The notes below the pieces were generated by a model. The model did not search any database and was not told the origin of the DNA. It worked only from the letters and a program-made list of their open reading frames with translations. From Rhizopus arrhizus (Eukaryota; Mucoromycota; Mucoromycetes; Mucorales; Rhizopodaceae), in the NCBI GenBank assembly GCA_024220505.1, contig JAKZZE010000006.1:682001-746000 (forward strand): DNA of 64,000 nucleotides. The letters run 5' to 3'. The position numbers and the translations under genes were made by a program. Positions within the stretch are counted from its first letter, which is position 1, and each line of letters starts with the position of its first letter. Positions 36,687 to 48,086 of the stretch are shown here, piece after piece.

Positions 36687-37190
36687 AAATATAGGTTTTT
36701 TAGTTCAAGTTTGCGGGGGGGGGGTTTCTGCAGACCTTGTCCTCTCCATCCGAATCAGATACTGGCAAAAACGCATACAATTCAATGTCTCAACACGCAC
36801 AACTACTTACAAATGCCCAGTACTATTAAAGATCCTTTGCCATTTCTTTTTAATCTCCTACCAACAAAAATTTCTCGTTGGCCAACTGTATGTTCAATCT
36901 CACTTGAACTGGATCATCTTTACCACTACATAGACACTTGTACCACATCTCCACATGGCCAGCTCCTTCTAAATTGGCTCTTAAAGCATTAAGGATGTTG
37001 CTGTGTTCCAAATATTGTTCCATTGACCTTTTTTTACCCTTAATCCCGAAAAGTTTTTTTTAGCCTCAATTTACTTCATATTGAACTTGTCCGGGCGAAA
37101 CAGATGTGGTAAACACCCCACTCTCACATGGATTTTATAAATAAATAAAAAATATGTCCGCAGCAAACTTGAACTAAAAAACCAATATTT
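36687..37190. mobile_element. 504-bp segment bounded by 28-bp inverted repeats
   Basis: 36687-36714 is the inverse of 37163-37190 with a single mismatch; the shared core is GGTTTTTTAGTTCAAGTTTG. The enclosed 450 bases hold a retroelement-like open frame. No clear target-site duplication is visible, so class (MITE, rearranged LINE fragment, hairpin locus) is open. Confidence 0.5.
36711..36992 (+). pseudogene. Fragment resembling a LINE ORF2 C-terminus
   Basis: A 93-codon open stretch with HTIQCLNTH (Cys/His knuckle-like) and STIKDPLPFLFNLLPTK, then RWPTVCSISLELDHLYH. This resembles, from memory, the C-terminal part of non-LTR retroelement polyproteins repeated in Mucorales genomes. There is no catalytic domain, and the Gly run at its start comes from a G10 tract. 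Treated as a relic, not a gene. Confidence 0.4.
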
Positions 37191-38014
37191 CATTTATTCT
37201 AAGTTGCTATCAAATTAGTGTCTTTATATTAGGATATTATTTTATCCGGTAAATGCCAAAAGGAGCATTTGCTTGCTTTACCAAATTTATTAATGAACAG
37301 CAAAAACAAGAAAAATAACTACAAGCCAAATCTTTTTATGTTTCTATATTTTTTTTGTATTTGAAAAACGCAATGATAACAGTACATATATACTCTGCCA
37401 TGCGCCGGAGAAATTTACGGTTGATTTTGTCTTTATGACACCAACTACGAGTGGGAAGCTATCTTTTTTTTTTTTTTTTTTTTTTTCTTTCTCAAACACA
37501 AGAAAGTAACTAAAAGAGAATTTATTATAGGGCTTTTTCTTTTCCTAGAGAATTACATGAATTCCTTTTTTGGGTGCTATTGTAAAACTGCTGCTTACAT
37601 TGAATAGGATGGTATACATATATAAACACTTTTGGACACATAAACGCTGCCATTGCCTGATTCAAGTTACTTTCAAACTAATTTACAGCTCATTTAGATT
37701 AATTACAATCATTATTGAATAAAGGATAAATATTATAAAAAGTTTTTTCGCATGATTACACATTTGTTAGGAGAAAATCATAATACTAACATGCCATTTA
37801 GCAATACATCATAAATAAAAAGTAGTATTTATCATCGACAATACAATGCTTTAACACAAGTATTTAAATGTATTCAGCTATGTGACTTTGCAAAGAATTT
37901 ATGACACTAAATATTTAAAATCAAGTACGTCGTTTAATAATGAAAACTATACAAATTGAACTCCAATATGTATATAACGGGTAACTGTGCAAGATGAAAG
38001 TCAAACCATAGGCT

Positions 38015-39270
38015 TTATAACTTTTTGGACTGCATGAGCAGCTTCGAGGGACTATCTTCATTTTCTTTGGCATGATTGCCTTCATTTGATCTTATGATAC
38101 TTGGATTAACTATGGTTGATAGTAATGTTTCGGTTGATTTTTGCATGTTGTCACTCGTCGCTTCTTGTAATAGAACACGGTATTCCTTTTGAAGTTCTTC
38201 CACGCAACTCAAAGTCTTCCTCAATAACTCCTAAAAAAAAAAGGAAAAAACTTGACCAATGACCATTAGTATAGAAATGAATTGGGAAAGTTTAGTTTAC
38301 TGTTGAAATGCAGCCGAACATATGGCACCAACTCATCAGCCATGTTTCTGATATCTACGAAAATGTTTGCCCTTTGTTCCTTAGTCATTATATATACTCC
38401 AGGTTCTGGTGGCATCATCGTCCAGTGTCTAATGACATAACCTATTAAACCAAAATCGTGTACGTTGCTATCGATTTTGTACAAAAATAACTATTATTAC
38501 TAAAAACATGAATAAAATGAATTTTAATCTTCTTGAAAAATTCAAAAGACCTGTAATCATATTTTCCAGCAAGAATTTTTAAACAGCTAGCATCCCAGAC
38601 ATTGCTTTTAAATCATCCAAGCCAATTTTATCTTGAGTTACTTGATCAAATGAAGAAGCTACCTCAGGAATCAACAGTTGCTTATCAGCACGAATTCTGA
38701 TTTTACCATCTGCATGGTATTTAAAACGGTTACCCAGTAAGCCTTCCTTGCTTAATTGTACCATCATCGAAGTTAGCACAACCTCTCTAGGTAGATATGT
38801 AATGATATAGTTACTGTGCGGAGCATACGAACACATACTTGCAAAAAGGATCGTACCAAACCACTACTGAAACATGCCTCAGATTCTATAAGAGTGATAC
38901 CCACCTCATCATAGCATAAAAGCAATCATGCTGTTGGTAAAAACCTAAGATTTCATTTTTACAACTTACAATAGTGTAAAAAAGTCAACTGATAATTTCC
39001 ACAAGGCTACATTACCCTTCATAGAATGTAATACTTTAATAGATTCTACCATTTGACTACGGTTGGCCTATGAATTGATAGATTAGTGGCACTTGTCATT
39101 ATTTAGATCAACTTTACGTGTGACTGCCAATGGAATAATGTTCATGATTGTCTCGTAACCATTGTAGACATCATATTGTTTGATTGTTTCTTTTTTTGAG
39201 AATAAAGAGCTTCTGGAAGAGATAGGCGGCGGTGCAAACCATGTCCGAACCAAATTACATCATGTTATTC
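38015..39270 (-). CDS. Unidentified multi-exon locus
   Basis: Several minus-strand open pieces follow each other and look protein-like. They are: about 39270-39130 (TWFAPPPISSRSSLF, YDVYNGYETIMNIIPLAV); about 39071-38995 (QMVESIKVLHSMKGNVALW); 38836-38579 (NYIITYLPREVVLTSMMVQL, LLGNRFKYHADGKIRI, SFDQVTQDKIGLDDLKAM); 38484-38266 (YVIRHWTMMPPEPGVYIM, NIFVDIRNMADEL); and 38224-38015 (KTLSCVEELQKEYRVLLQEA, ending QSKKL). The last pieces suggest helices or a coiled coil. Not all splice junctions can be made to work: several donors or phases conflict, and no convincing start codon is found. It could be a real gene with errors in my model, or a decaying one. I do not recognise the family. Confidence 0.35.
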
Positions 39271-39319
39271 AGGGCTATATTTTTTTTTATTAATATTCCG
39301 AATGAAAAATATGTATTCG

Positions 39320-39870
39320 TATGTTATGTATAGGTACTACTTTAGCTACACGCCAGCTTTCGGAAATATAAGATTACTTCCAGCATAATTGATACAAGGA
39401 GATCTTGAATAGTGAGAAGCATTTCGTTTTTTTTACATGGTCAATACTAGAAGCTTTGTTAGAAGGGAGTGGTTGAGTAGCTGCTAGGATATTTGGCAGT
39501 GTAATCGGACAGGCTAATTCAAATGGTAAGCTGACCAAACTGACATTGTACCTTTGCATTTCCTGTATAGCTTCTCTAGAGTATACACTTTTAAGATGCC
39601 TTTCCATTGTACCGGCTGAATGCTTGAATCCTTCTATTGTTGAAAATGTTAGGCTTATAGCTTGTTTGGATAACTCAGTGACATTGAAGAGCATGATGTT
39701 TAGTTGGCTCATAAGATATCAAAATCAATGCTATATTGGGAGCCGTTGACATCGTTTAAGGAACCGTGGTTGTTCAGATGTTCATTAGATGCACTCACTT
39801 GATCGTCCTCTGAATAGAATAGATCATCTACTAATCCTTGGTATCTTGGGCGTCGTATTGGAATGATATA

Positions 39871-39916
<46 letters not shown>

Positions 39917-40961
39917 AATCCATAATTTAGAGAAGAATGAAGAGAAACAGGAATTTGACAGGTACATTTATAAACTGTAATACATGCTCCATACGATCAC
40001 AATGATGCATAAAAGCGCGGTTTGTACGTTCTTCTAATGACAAATTAACGTATTTAGGATCCCTAAGATTTTGGGGACTACAAGGATCAAGGTCACCTTT
40101 GATCGTAGCTTTGGATCGCTAAAGGTGTTGTCGCGCTTCAGCAGAGTAGTCATTGTGAATCATTAGGGACAGGATGTTTTGATCAGAGTAATGTATATCA
40201 AGTTTATACAAACGGTATTTAACCTGTCCAATTGAAAATCTAGCCTTAGTAGGAGAGTGTAGATATATTGAAATCCTTTATTGCCCGATGGTGGCTGAAG
40301 GAAGCGTGCAGCAGCCTCTTGGCGCTATAGGCATCTTTGGTTACGGCTTATAAATAGATTGTCTTTAATAGGCTGAACCCTCGCGGGTTCGTGCCAGAGA
40401 GAAGATTCAAGGTTAGCCCTTTGGGATATTGCTTCGGAATCTCGCCAAGGAGGTTGTTAATTTAAACTAGGAAAGGGGTCCGTAGCTTGAGGTTTGTTAT
40501 AAAAATTGATGGAGTTTATCAATTTGGGAGCGAAGATGATTAATTTCTGCTCTTGCCTGTTGGGGCTCTTGATTCAATCGTTGGATTGTATCAAGGTGAG
40601 TTTGCAAGTCGTCTTGGCTATAGTGAGTTGTTGATATGCGCATGTTGCTAGTTTCTTGGAAAGATCTAATTTGTTCCATGTCTGTCGGTATTTGAATTTG
40701 TGGTCCCTCTTGGCATGAATCTTGAATAATATGCTTCGTTGATGTTGCTTGGAAGCATTCGCCACAGCTAATGCGACGGAATAAGAACTTTGGTGGGCCT
40801 GATTCGGTAGAATCATGTTGTTGAAAGTGATCTTGTTGATTAAAGTTTGGATATATCAAGTGTTTACGTCCATTACTAAATGTTGAGAGAAGAGAATTAA
40901 CTTCCTCTGAGGATAAAGAATGATTTGATGATCCCTGAAGACTATTGGAGCCTATAGGCAT
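39320..40961 (-). pseudogene. Degenerate LINE-like retroelement (ORF1 and start of ORF2)
   Basis: Minus-strand relics in order. First, a 154-codon open frame (40961-40497) with a Gln-rich N-terminus and coiled-coil end (INHLRSQIDKL). Second, frameshifted ORF1-type sequence at 40325-40260 (EAAARFLQPPSGNKGFQYIY) and about 40110-39960 (DPCSPQNLRDPKYVNL, EERTNRAFMHH). Third, RPRYQGLVDDLF after the T41 run. Fourth, an ORF2 piece (39712-39374) with LPSNKASSIDHVKKTKC, continuing past a stop to SWRVAKVVPIH, the fingers region of non-LTR reverse transcriptases. Multiple stops and frameshifts show it is dead; the catalytic palm is absent. The resemblance to Mucorales LINEs is from memory. Confidence 0.6.
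39873..39913. repeat. Uninterrupted T41 run (poly-A on the minus strand)
   Basis: Longest homopolymer in the window. It lies inside the minus-strand LINE relic, between ORF1-like pieces, so it is an internal expansion or the tail of one insertion abutting another. Confidence 0.9.
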
Positions 40962-41859
40962 TGTTTGGTGATAAGAAATGTTGAAATTGAGCTGTAGCTA
41001 TTGTTATTTTGTAACATAAAAAATTGAAGACAAATGCTGAATAGTTTTCCAAATTTAGCAAAAATTCAGGAAATAGGAGAAAGCGCAAAGCTAAAAACAG
41101 TCATACGCAGATAATGCGCAAACTTAAATTAAAATAGAATAAAATAAAAAAAAGGTCCAGGCACCTTTTTTAACTCGGTCTTCTCCTACCCACACTCGCA
41201 CGATCCAAGAGAGAAAAGAATTCTGTGCATCTGTTTTAATAATAGCTTTTCTGTCTTTCTTTAATAGGAAACTCTAATATTGTCAGTTTAGAGCACTTAA
41301 TTATAAACAACCATGTAAATGAACTCCCCTTTTGCCCTGTTCACGATTCAAGCATTTCAATTGTTTTTGTTTTTTAAATTAATCAAAAGAGACTAAAAAG
41401 AAGGATATAAAAGAAGTGAATGTTTTAAGCCTTGTTCTTTTATTTTTAATAAAGAATTATATTGATCATCGAGATCTACATAAGCGATGGTATCTATTGA
41501 ACCCTCATCGCTCTTTTTGTTTCGCAATATGTACCTTTTATTAAAATCTTTGTGGCAATTAACCAGACACTCCTTTAAGCAATGATAATTAATTTTTTTT
41601 TCAACGCCCGAATTAAAACCAACTATCATTGTATTAATGAAATGTTACACTCTCTTTCTCCCCTTCTTTGCTCCTTTTTCTCCTCCCTCTCTTCAAACAA
41701 CACTTTTTAGATAAATCATCTCTCTTTCTTTTCTCCTTTTGTTTCTTGAAAAGGAAACAATCTATTTCTTTGTTCTATCTGCGTCTCTCTCTTTCTTTTT
41801 TTCATATAGTTTCTTTTTGACAGCAAAACCTACATCTCTCAACGATCTTTTTTTTTATA
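40962..41859. other. Intergenic region and noxR leader
   Basis: 900 bases. A minus-strand 78-codon open frame (41393-41629) has a few Cys/His residues but no recognisable family and is not called. From 41640 the plus strand is strongly CT-rich up to the noxR start, the usual look of promoters here. Confidence 0.5.
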
Positions 41860-43398
41860 ATGTCATTCAGGGTACACATAGACAACAATAATAAAAAGAA
41901 TAAGAGTAATAACAATCTTTCTTCTTTCCTGGTCTTCTTTTTTCTTTATTTCTGTATCTATTTTTCTTTATAGTTTGAAATTGAACAGTGGCAAGCAGCC
42001 TGTATTGCTTTTGATAAAAAAGAATACGAGACGTCACTCAAGACATTCATTGTAAGGTCTATATACAAAATAATGAAGAAGAAAAAACTTATATTTTATA
42101 AAGAATATTGCAGACAATTCAAAAATACATTTCAATATTGGACTTATCTTTGCGGTAGCAAATGAACACGATCGTGCGGTAAAAGATTTTTATTTATTTT
42201 TTTAAAAAAAGGGCCCTAATAATTTTTATATTTCAGATTGCATCATATAATAAAGCAATTCAATTGGACCCTTATATGGCAGTTGCTTATTTTCAAAGAG
42301 GTGTCTCTTATTTTATAAAAAATGACATGGAAGTAGCAAGGCTAAATTTTGATCAAGCGCATGAGGTTTGATTTATAAATACAAAGAATAAAAGGGAGGA
42401 AAAATGAATAACATGCTTTCTAGCGTTTAAGGGGAAACAACATTATCAATTATCATCAATTAGGCTTACAATTTCGACTTTATGCTTGTGAAGTATTATT
42501 CAACCGAGGCATCTGTCAACTTTATATGGGAAAAATGGATGCTGGATTAACTGACTTGTATTATGCTCAAAAGGCAAGCATGACAGCAGAGCATGCAATT
42601 ATCGATCAAGCCGTTCGACACCGAGGCAAAGGATACTCTGTATTTTCTATTCCACCCGTCGTTCTCTTTCGACCACCAGAGAACAAATTGAGACAGCTCC
42701 AGGGAGGCATGTTTGCAGCAGCTGTTGATCAGCTCAGTCCAAAAAAGTCATACAGGAACAACTCAGTTTTATTAGACCTGGCCAAGTCATCGCATTCATA
42801 TAAGCATCATTCATCTGACGATTCAGTATCCACGACAAGCAGCAGGCATACTCGTAATAGTGGTACAGATAGCGGATTTGAGTCTTTTGCTGAAGATAGA
42901 TATTCATCCGCATCATCTACTAAAACCTCATCTCGATTGGCATTACAATATGCTATCAAAGAAGATGAAGGATACGGCGATTTTGATAAAGAACTTGAAG
43001 AAGTCTATGGTTCATTCAACACCATGTCACTTGATCAAGAAAAAGAATGGATTAAACAACGATGGGCTTCCCAAGAAGAAGTATTACAGCCTTCCAATTC
43101 GACGTCAAGTAATAGCAGTAGTACTGCTGGAAAATTAAAAATCAAGGCACACTATAAAGATACCAGGATTCTATTAGTGTCGAATAGTATCACATTTGAA
43201 GAATTGATGTCAAAGATCAGAGAGAAATTTAATGCACCAAGTTCGATTCTTTTGAAATACAAGGACGAAGAGAATGAATTGGTGCTGCTGATTGACAATG
43301 ATGATTTGCAAATTGCAAGACAAGTCTATAAACGATTCGCTAGTGGAAAGAATGAATTGGAAAAATTAGAACTTTGGTGTGTGGATACATGTCCTTAG
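41860..43398 (+). CDS. noxR: NADPH oxidase regulator, p67phox homologue
   Basis: Five exons, 41860-41871, 41974-42051, 42104-42178, 42237-42365, 42424-43398, encode 422 residues. NoxR binds Rac-GTP and activates fungal Nox enzymes, which make superoxide for polarised growth and development. Seen: a TPR domain over about residues 5-155 (FEIEQWQAACIAFD, FNIGLIFAVANEHDRA, AIQLDPYMAVAYFQRGVSYF, LGLQFRLYACEVLFNRG); the activation region GYSVFSIPPVVLFRPP, equivalent to the p67phox activation domain; a Ser-rich linker; and a C-terminal PB1 domain (LKIKAHYKDTRILLV, EELMSKIREKF, LKYKDEENELVLLIDNDDL). No SH3 domain, as in fungal NoxR and unlike animal p67phox. The first exon is only 12 nt. Confidence 0.9.
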
Positions 43399-43640
43399 TT
43401 CTTTTGTACAATAAAAATAAAATAGAAGGAGAATTTTGCTTGTCATTTGATTTTAACTGTCTAAAAAAGTAAATATGTTTGGGCTTTTATTTTTTGTTTA
43501 AAGAAAGGCTGAAGAAAAAAAAAAAGTTTCTATTATTAAATACATTTATCCAAAAAAAGACATTTTATAGAAAAACAAAAAGAATATATAAAGAGAGCCT
43601 TGATACTTGTTGTTTTATTATCATTCTCAATTAAAACAAA

Positions 43641-44144
43641 ATGCAGCCTTCTCTTGTCTTGCTTGCCTTTGCCCTTTTGGCTCTTGTCGCTTCTATTCAT
43701 GCTCTGCCTCTCAACAAACGTGGTTATTCTATTCAAATCCAATCCAGTTCTGAATTCTGCTCATTCATGCCTCCTCATAGTGGTGATGACGTTGGCGGTA
43801 CAGAAGACGATGGTATCCCAATGTGCACCTCCAGTGGCCTCGGTGGTCAAACATTTCCTACGGGCTTTATCAAATCTTCTCACTATGTAAAGACATCTAG
43901 CTATGTTCAGGTCACGGGTAAAATTGATCGCAGTAAGTATGGCTTGAGCAGCTCTGATGGTGGAGGACAATATGATAATAAGGACATTGATGGTGTGACT
44001 TGTAATGGATACAAGTACTTTGTCAATCTGATTGAACCTGACGCAAACCAATTCTGTATCCGATGCTGCAAGAATCAAGCTGATTGCAAGTTGAATATTT
44101 CTACTAAAGGTTGTGAATCAATCGTTCCAGGAAATTACAGTTAA
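43641..44144 (+). CDS. Small secreted cysteine-rich protein
   Basis: An intronless frame of 167 residues. Residues 1-21 are a clear signal peptide (QPSLVLLAFALLALVASIHA), followed by LPLNKR with a Kex2-type Lys-Arg site at 26-27. The mature part has eight cysteines (first at 40; a cluster FCIRCC near the end), suggesting four disulfides. Other conserved-looking blocks are HSGDDVGGTEDDGIP, FPTGFIKSSHYVKTSSYVQV, and YKYFVNLIEPDANQFC. I take it as a member of a secreted protein family widespread in early-diverging and basidial fungi, with no known function; wall-associated or effector-like roles are guesses. TATA-like TATATAAAG lies about 60 bases upstream. Confidence 0.85.
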   Translation: MQPSLVLLAFALLALVASIHALPLNKRGYSIQIQSSSEFCSFMPPHSGDDVGGTEDDGIPMCTSSGLGGQTFPTGFIKSSHYVKTSSYVQVTGKIDRSKYGLSSSDGGGQYDNKDIDGVTCNGYKYFVNLIEPDANQFCIRCCKNQADCKLNISTKGCESIVPGNYS

Positions 44145-45920
44145 ATCTTTATCTTCTATTTTTGTAAATCTTGTACTTTTTAGTAAATAAATCATTTTAT
44201 GGACATTTTTTTTAAAAAAAGCACTGACCACCTCTTGACTAAAATGGTATTTTTTTTGTAAAAAAAGAAAAAAAAATGAATTACTTTTATTTATAAAATA
44301 TAAAAGGAGCCGCACGTATGAGAACGATGTGAACCAAAATAAACAGAGTGTAATTGATTGAAGACGTTAGTTAAGACCAAGTTTGCCCTTTTTGGTGATG
44401 TAAACTGCAACATAGCACTGGTAACCAGTTTTTATTGATAAAAGAAAGTTTATTAGTAATAAATATCCAGTAGATACTTCAGATAATTAAAAGAATACAG
44501 CAACTGAGGCTTCAGAGATCAGCACTGTCTAAAAAAAAATGAAACTGTTGAAAAGATTAGAGGATCGAGCATACATTGTCTTGAGAGAAAGTGAGGTGCA
44601 CACTAAGAAATCGAAAACATGTATCCATACTCTCCACTTCTTAGGACAGCTTACGAAGAGGCATTATAACTCTTCAGTGTTGGCAGAGCAGAATTTGACA
44701 TTGTGAAGGGGTCAAACTGCTGTCAATCTTTGAGAGAAGCGATTATCTATGGATCTCGTTGTAGAACAGTGTCTGATCATAACAGACATTGAATAATCAC
44801 AACTAAAAGAAGTATATTAAAATTGATAAAAGATAATAATTTAAAACTTTATTAAATAAAATATAATTTTCTTCTTTATAAATAAAACTATCGCTATTAG
44901 ATTCATTCTATAAAGTAAACGTAAACAATAAATAAGTCATGATCCTTACTACTCATCATTCCTGTAAATGAATAATCTTGGATTAGGTACCTAGTCAACT
45001 TTGATCTGACTGTAAAGAAATGAAATGGATTTTTTTACATATTATAGAAACAAAAACTTTATTTATAGAGGAAAAATTTGCTCCAGTATCCAAGATGGTG
45101 ATGTCTTTTCTATTGTTTGCAAGTATAGCAAAAAGTTACAAAATTATTAGTACTTTTAAAGTCGCGAGTGCACTCTTTCCGGAAACATTTTGCGCATGTA
45201 TCAGGGAACAAATTGCTCATTTCCTAATTAAAAATTTCTGCAATCAAGGAACAACTTTTTTCCAATCATCAATTGCTCAGTTTTCCCATAGCCAATGTCT
45301 CACGCATGACCAAAGTGCGAAACGCGAAAAAGCATTCTGGAGGTGCCATTGTCAATGAGAACAATAAATTATCAAAACATTATATTTTATAAAGTAGTCA
45401 AAGTGATGAGAGTACTCGTCAAAAGAGCCAGATAAAATATAGTAAAGTCATACATTATCATATTGCTATTTTGTGTTATGTCAAAAGGTTTCATATCCTT
45501 TTCATTGTTTGCATTAAACTTCTATATTCCCACAACTATTAGAAATAGCCGTGACTAATTTTGCGAATGTTACATACGGTGTAGTTCGTTCCACGTCATT
45601 GTTGAACATGTATTCATACCCACTCTATAAAAACAATAAACGTAGCGTTAAATTCACAAACAAAACTTCAAAATATTATACATCCTTTGTAAAGGAAGAG
45701 AATCCAATTCCAATAGGCAGGTTCAGTGATTCAGCCCCAAGAAGTGGTGTCAAGAGAGGTTCGGTTGGTCAAATGCACAGCCTACTGACTCAAGCATCCC
45801 AATGTCTTTGCAAAAGATGAACAGGAAAATAAAAAAGGAAAAAAAAAGTCCAAAAAGATTAAATAGTCGCTCTTAGCAAAGCTCCTTTTTGTTGATTGTT
45901 TCATTTACTTTCGTGAATCA
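44145..45920. other. Intergenic region, no confident gene
   Basis: 1.8 kb of AT-rich DNA. Plus-strand open stretches at 45020-45358 and 45551-45820 lack motifs and good starts. The 44480-44780 stretch is less AT-rich but closed in all frames. Nothing further seen. Confidence 0.5.
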
Positions 45921-46469
45921 ATGGATAAAGACTGGGAAACAGAAACTAAGCATGCCAAAGAAAGCAAATTTAAGCGCAGGACGTCATCATCGACATCAAT
46001 CAAAAAGCAAACACGCATTAAGGCTGCTAATGTCGATTGGTGCATTAACAATGTAGTCAATCTGTCTGTCAAAACATTTGCAAGCACGTTCAAGCACTCT
46101 GATCGCCAGCATTGCCATGCCCGTTACAGGTTGATCTTGGAATCTCATATACAAGAAGAGCACAGAGGTCGACTTCAAGACGAATTTGAAACATGGCGAA
46201 AAACTATGGACTGTACTGAGTTTTGGGTTAACCAACAACGCGCCGAAGATTTAGCAGAAGCAAATGACAATTGCTCAGTGGTTGCGAGCAACCTTTTGAT
46301 TGCCAACACTCAAGAGATCAGGTCATCCGTGGCGAAGTACCATGTGCCTGAAACCAGTACCTGCTACACTATTTTCAGGAATAAATGTCGTGTTTACTTG
46401 TCACTTTTTTGTATAGATTGTATTATAAAGTTTGTAAAAGTGCGGCTTTACTTTCTGAAAATGATGTAG
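45921..46469 (+). CDS. Hypothetical charged protein, possibly truncated
   Basis: A 182-codon frame beginning with a good acidic/basic N-terminus (DKDWETETKHAKESKFKRR) and a helical, charged body (SHIQEEHRGRLQDEFETW, EFWVNQQRAEDLAEAND). The last 35 residues become hydrophobic and AT-driven, so the true coding part may end near 46380 at an exon boundary (TTTCAG-G) or the gene is truncated. Not recognised; it could be a lineage-specific repeated gene or a relic. No partner genes nearby. Confidence 0.35.
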   Translation: MDKDWETETKHAKESKFKRRTSSSTSIKKQTRIKAANVDWCINNVVNLSVKTFASTFKHSDRQHCHARYRLILESHIQEEHRGRLQDEFETWRKTMDCTEFWVNQQRAEDLAEANDNCSVVASNLLIANTQEIRSSVAKYHVPETSTCYTIFRNKCRVYLSLFCIDCIIKFVKVRLYFLKMM

Positions 46470-46674
46470 GATATTACAAGATAATATATTTTCTTTTTTT
46501 GATTCCAATTGATTTAAATATACCATCATGAACTCACAAGAAAATAGAATCAAAGAAATAGTATAATTACTTGTACGAGATATCAAGTTAAGATGATAAG
46601 GGTAGAAAAAGTACATGTTACAAATATATGTCATTAAAAGGCTATTTGACAAGCAAATATAAGCTTTATTTTAT

Positions 46675-48086
46675 TTATACTCTTTCAAGGATAACAGCAA
46701 TACCCTGTAGATAAAAAGAATATAGTCAATATATGTATTTGTAACAAAATTATTCTTTACCTGTCCACCACCAATACAAGCAGACCCAACTGCATATTTA
46801 TTCTTTGTACGCTGAAGAGCATGAGACAAGTGGGTCAAGATACGAGCACCTGAGGCACCAAGAGGATGCCCAATCGCGATCGCACCACCACTGGTGTTTG
46901 TGATCTCTCTTTCTAGCCCAAGTTCCCTTTCACATGCCAAATATTGAGCTGCAAAGGCTTCATTGATCTCTATCATATCCATCTGCTTCAATTCCAACTT
47001 GGCACGCTTCAATGCGCCCGTAATGGCTGGTACAGGACCGATACCCATCAAAGTAGGCTCTACAGCGGATGCTTGCCAACTGACCACACGAGCCAAGGGA
47101 GTCAATCCGTATTTTTCAACTGCTTCACCACTGGCAACAATAAGTGCGGCAGCACCATCATTAATACCTGATGCATTGGCTGCAGTTACAACACCATCCT
47201 TTTTAAACACTGGTTTCAGCTTTGACAAGTTTTCTATTTGTAAACCGAATCGAGGATGCTCATCTACTGAAACAAGTTCCGGACCTTTACGTCCCTTTAC
47301 TTCTACTGGAATAATTTCATCCTTAAAGATACCATTCTTTGCGGCTACGGTAATGAATGGGTTTCAGAAAACATTTAAACGTAATTTCTTACCTGCTTCA
47401 TATCTGTTTTGACTGGCAAGTGCATATTCATCGCACTCACTTCTTTTAATACCATATTTCTCAGCCAAGTTTTCGGCCGTAATACCCATTGGTGTAGGCT
47501 TTGGGTATTGATCTATTAAGGCAGTCCAAAGGGTATCTTGCAGGACGGGATCTTGACCTAATTTGATACCCCATCGAGAAGTCCCTGATAATGTAAAAGG
47601 TGAAAGAGACATATTTTCAGCACCACCTGCCAAGACAATCTCACTTTCTCCCAAGACAATCTCTTGTGCTGCATTCACTACACTTTGAAGACCTGAACCA
47701 CAGAGTCGATTGACTGTCAAAGCTGGTACATGGACAGGTAGACCAGCACGGTGGCCTACGTGACGAGCAACATAAGCACCAGCAACATCAGTTTGAAGTA
47801 CATTTCCGAAAATAACAGAGTCAATAGGGACCTCTTTGGGAAGATCGGCAATGGCAGCCTTTGAGGCTAAACCACCCAATTCAGCAGCTGAATATACAAA
47901 CTGTAAACGAACAAGCAAACTCGAATATTTATATATTTGTTATTACCTGTAAAATCTTTTAATTTTCCACCAAAAGTACCAATAGGAGTTCTGTTTATAA
48001 GAACTGTTCATATAAATCTTGTTGACACAATAAAAGCTTACTATTTACCTCTTTGCTGATACAATAAAAGCTTGTCGTAAGGCCAT
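46675..48086 (-). CDS. ERG10: Acetyl-CoA C-acetyltransferase (thiolase II)
   Basis: Five exons, 48086-48049, 47990-47947, 47887-47393, 47344-46761 and 46704-46675, encode 396 residues (yeast Erg10 398). It condenses two acetyl-CoA to acetoacetyl-CoA, the first step of the mevalonate/ergosterol pathway. Seen: TPIGTFGGKL, nucleophile Cys90 in NRLCGSGLQS, GGAENMSLSP, PMGITAENLA, NASGINDGAAA, EINEAFAAQ, the His of AIGHPLGASGAR and the second Cys in GSACIGGGQG. The C-terminus (ILERV) is not a peroxisomal PTS1, and the N-terminus begins directly at the conserved core with no targeting extension, so a cytosolic enzyme is inferred. The last exon codes only nine residues. For exon 3, the acceptor at 47888-47889 was chosen because it alone restores frame and family spacing. 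Confidence 0.95.

Larger units (their letters stand above)
36384..38014. other. Repeat-bearing intergenic region
   Basis: 1.6 kb with no intact gene. Contents: a 504-bp segment bounded by inverted repeats (36687-37190) with a retroelement-like fragment, a T run at 37465-37486 and general AT-rich sequence. Confidence 0.55.

Noticed and set aside
40370..40410. GGGTTCG-type box resembling a tRNA T-loop
   Set aside because: Lies in the LINE relic; no acceptor stem or D-arm can be formed around it.
45020..45820. Two plus open stretches
   Set aside because: No motifs, no consistent exon linkage, AT-driven residues.
47890..47918. Alternative ERG10 exon 3 start (upstream acceptor)
   Set aside because: Puts the thiolase core out of phase with exon 2; the acceptor at 47888-47889 restores both frame and family spacing.
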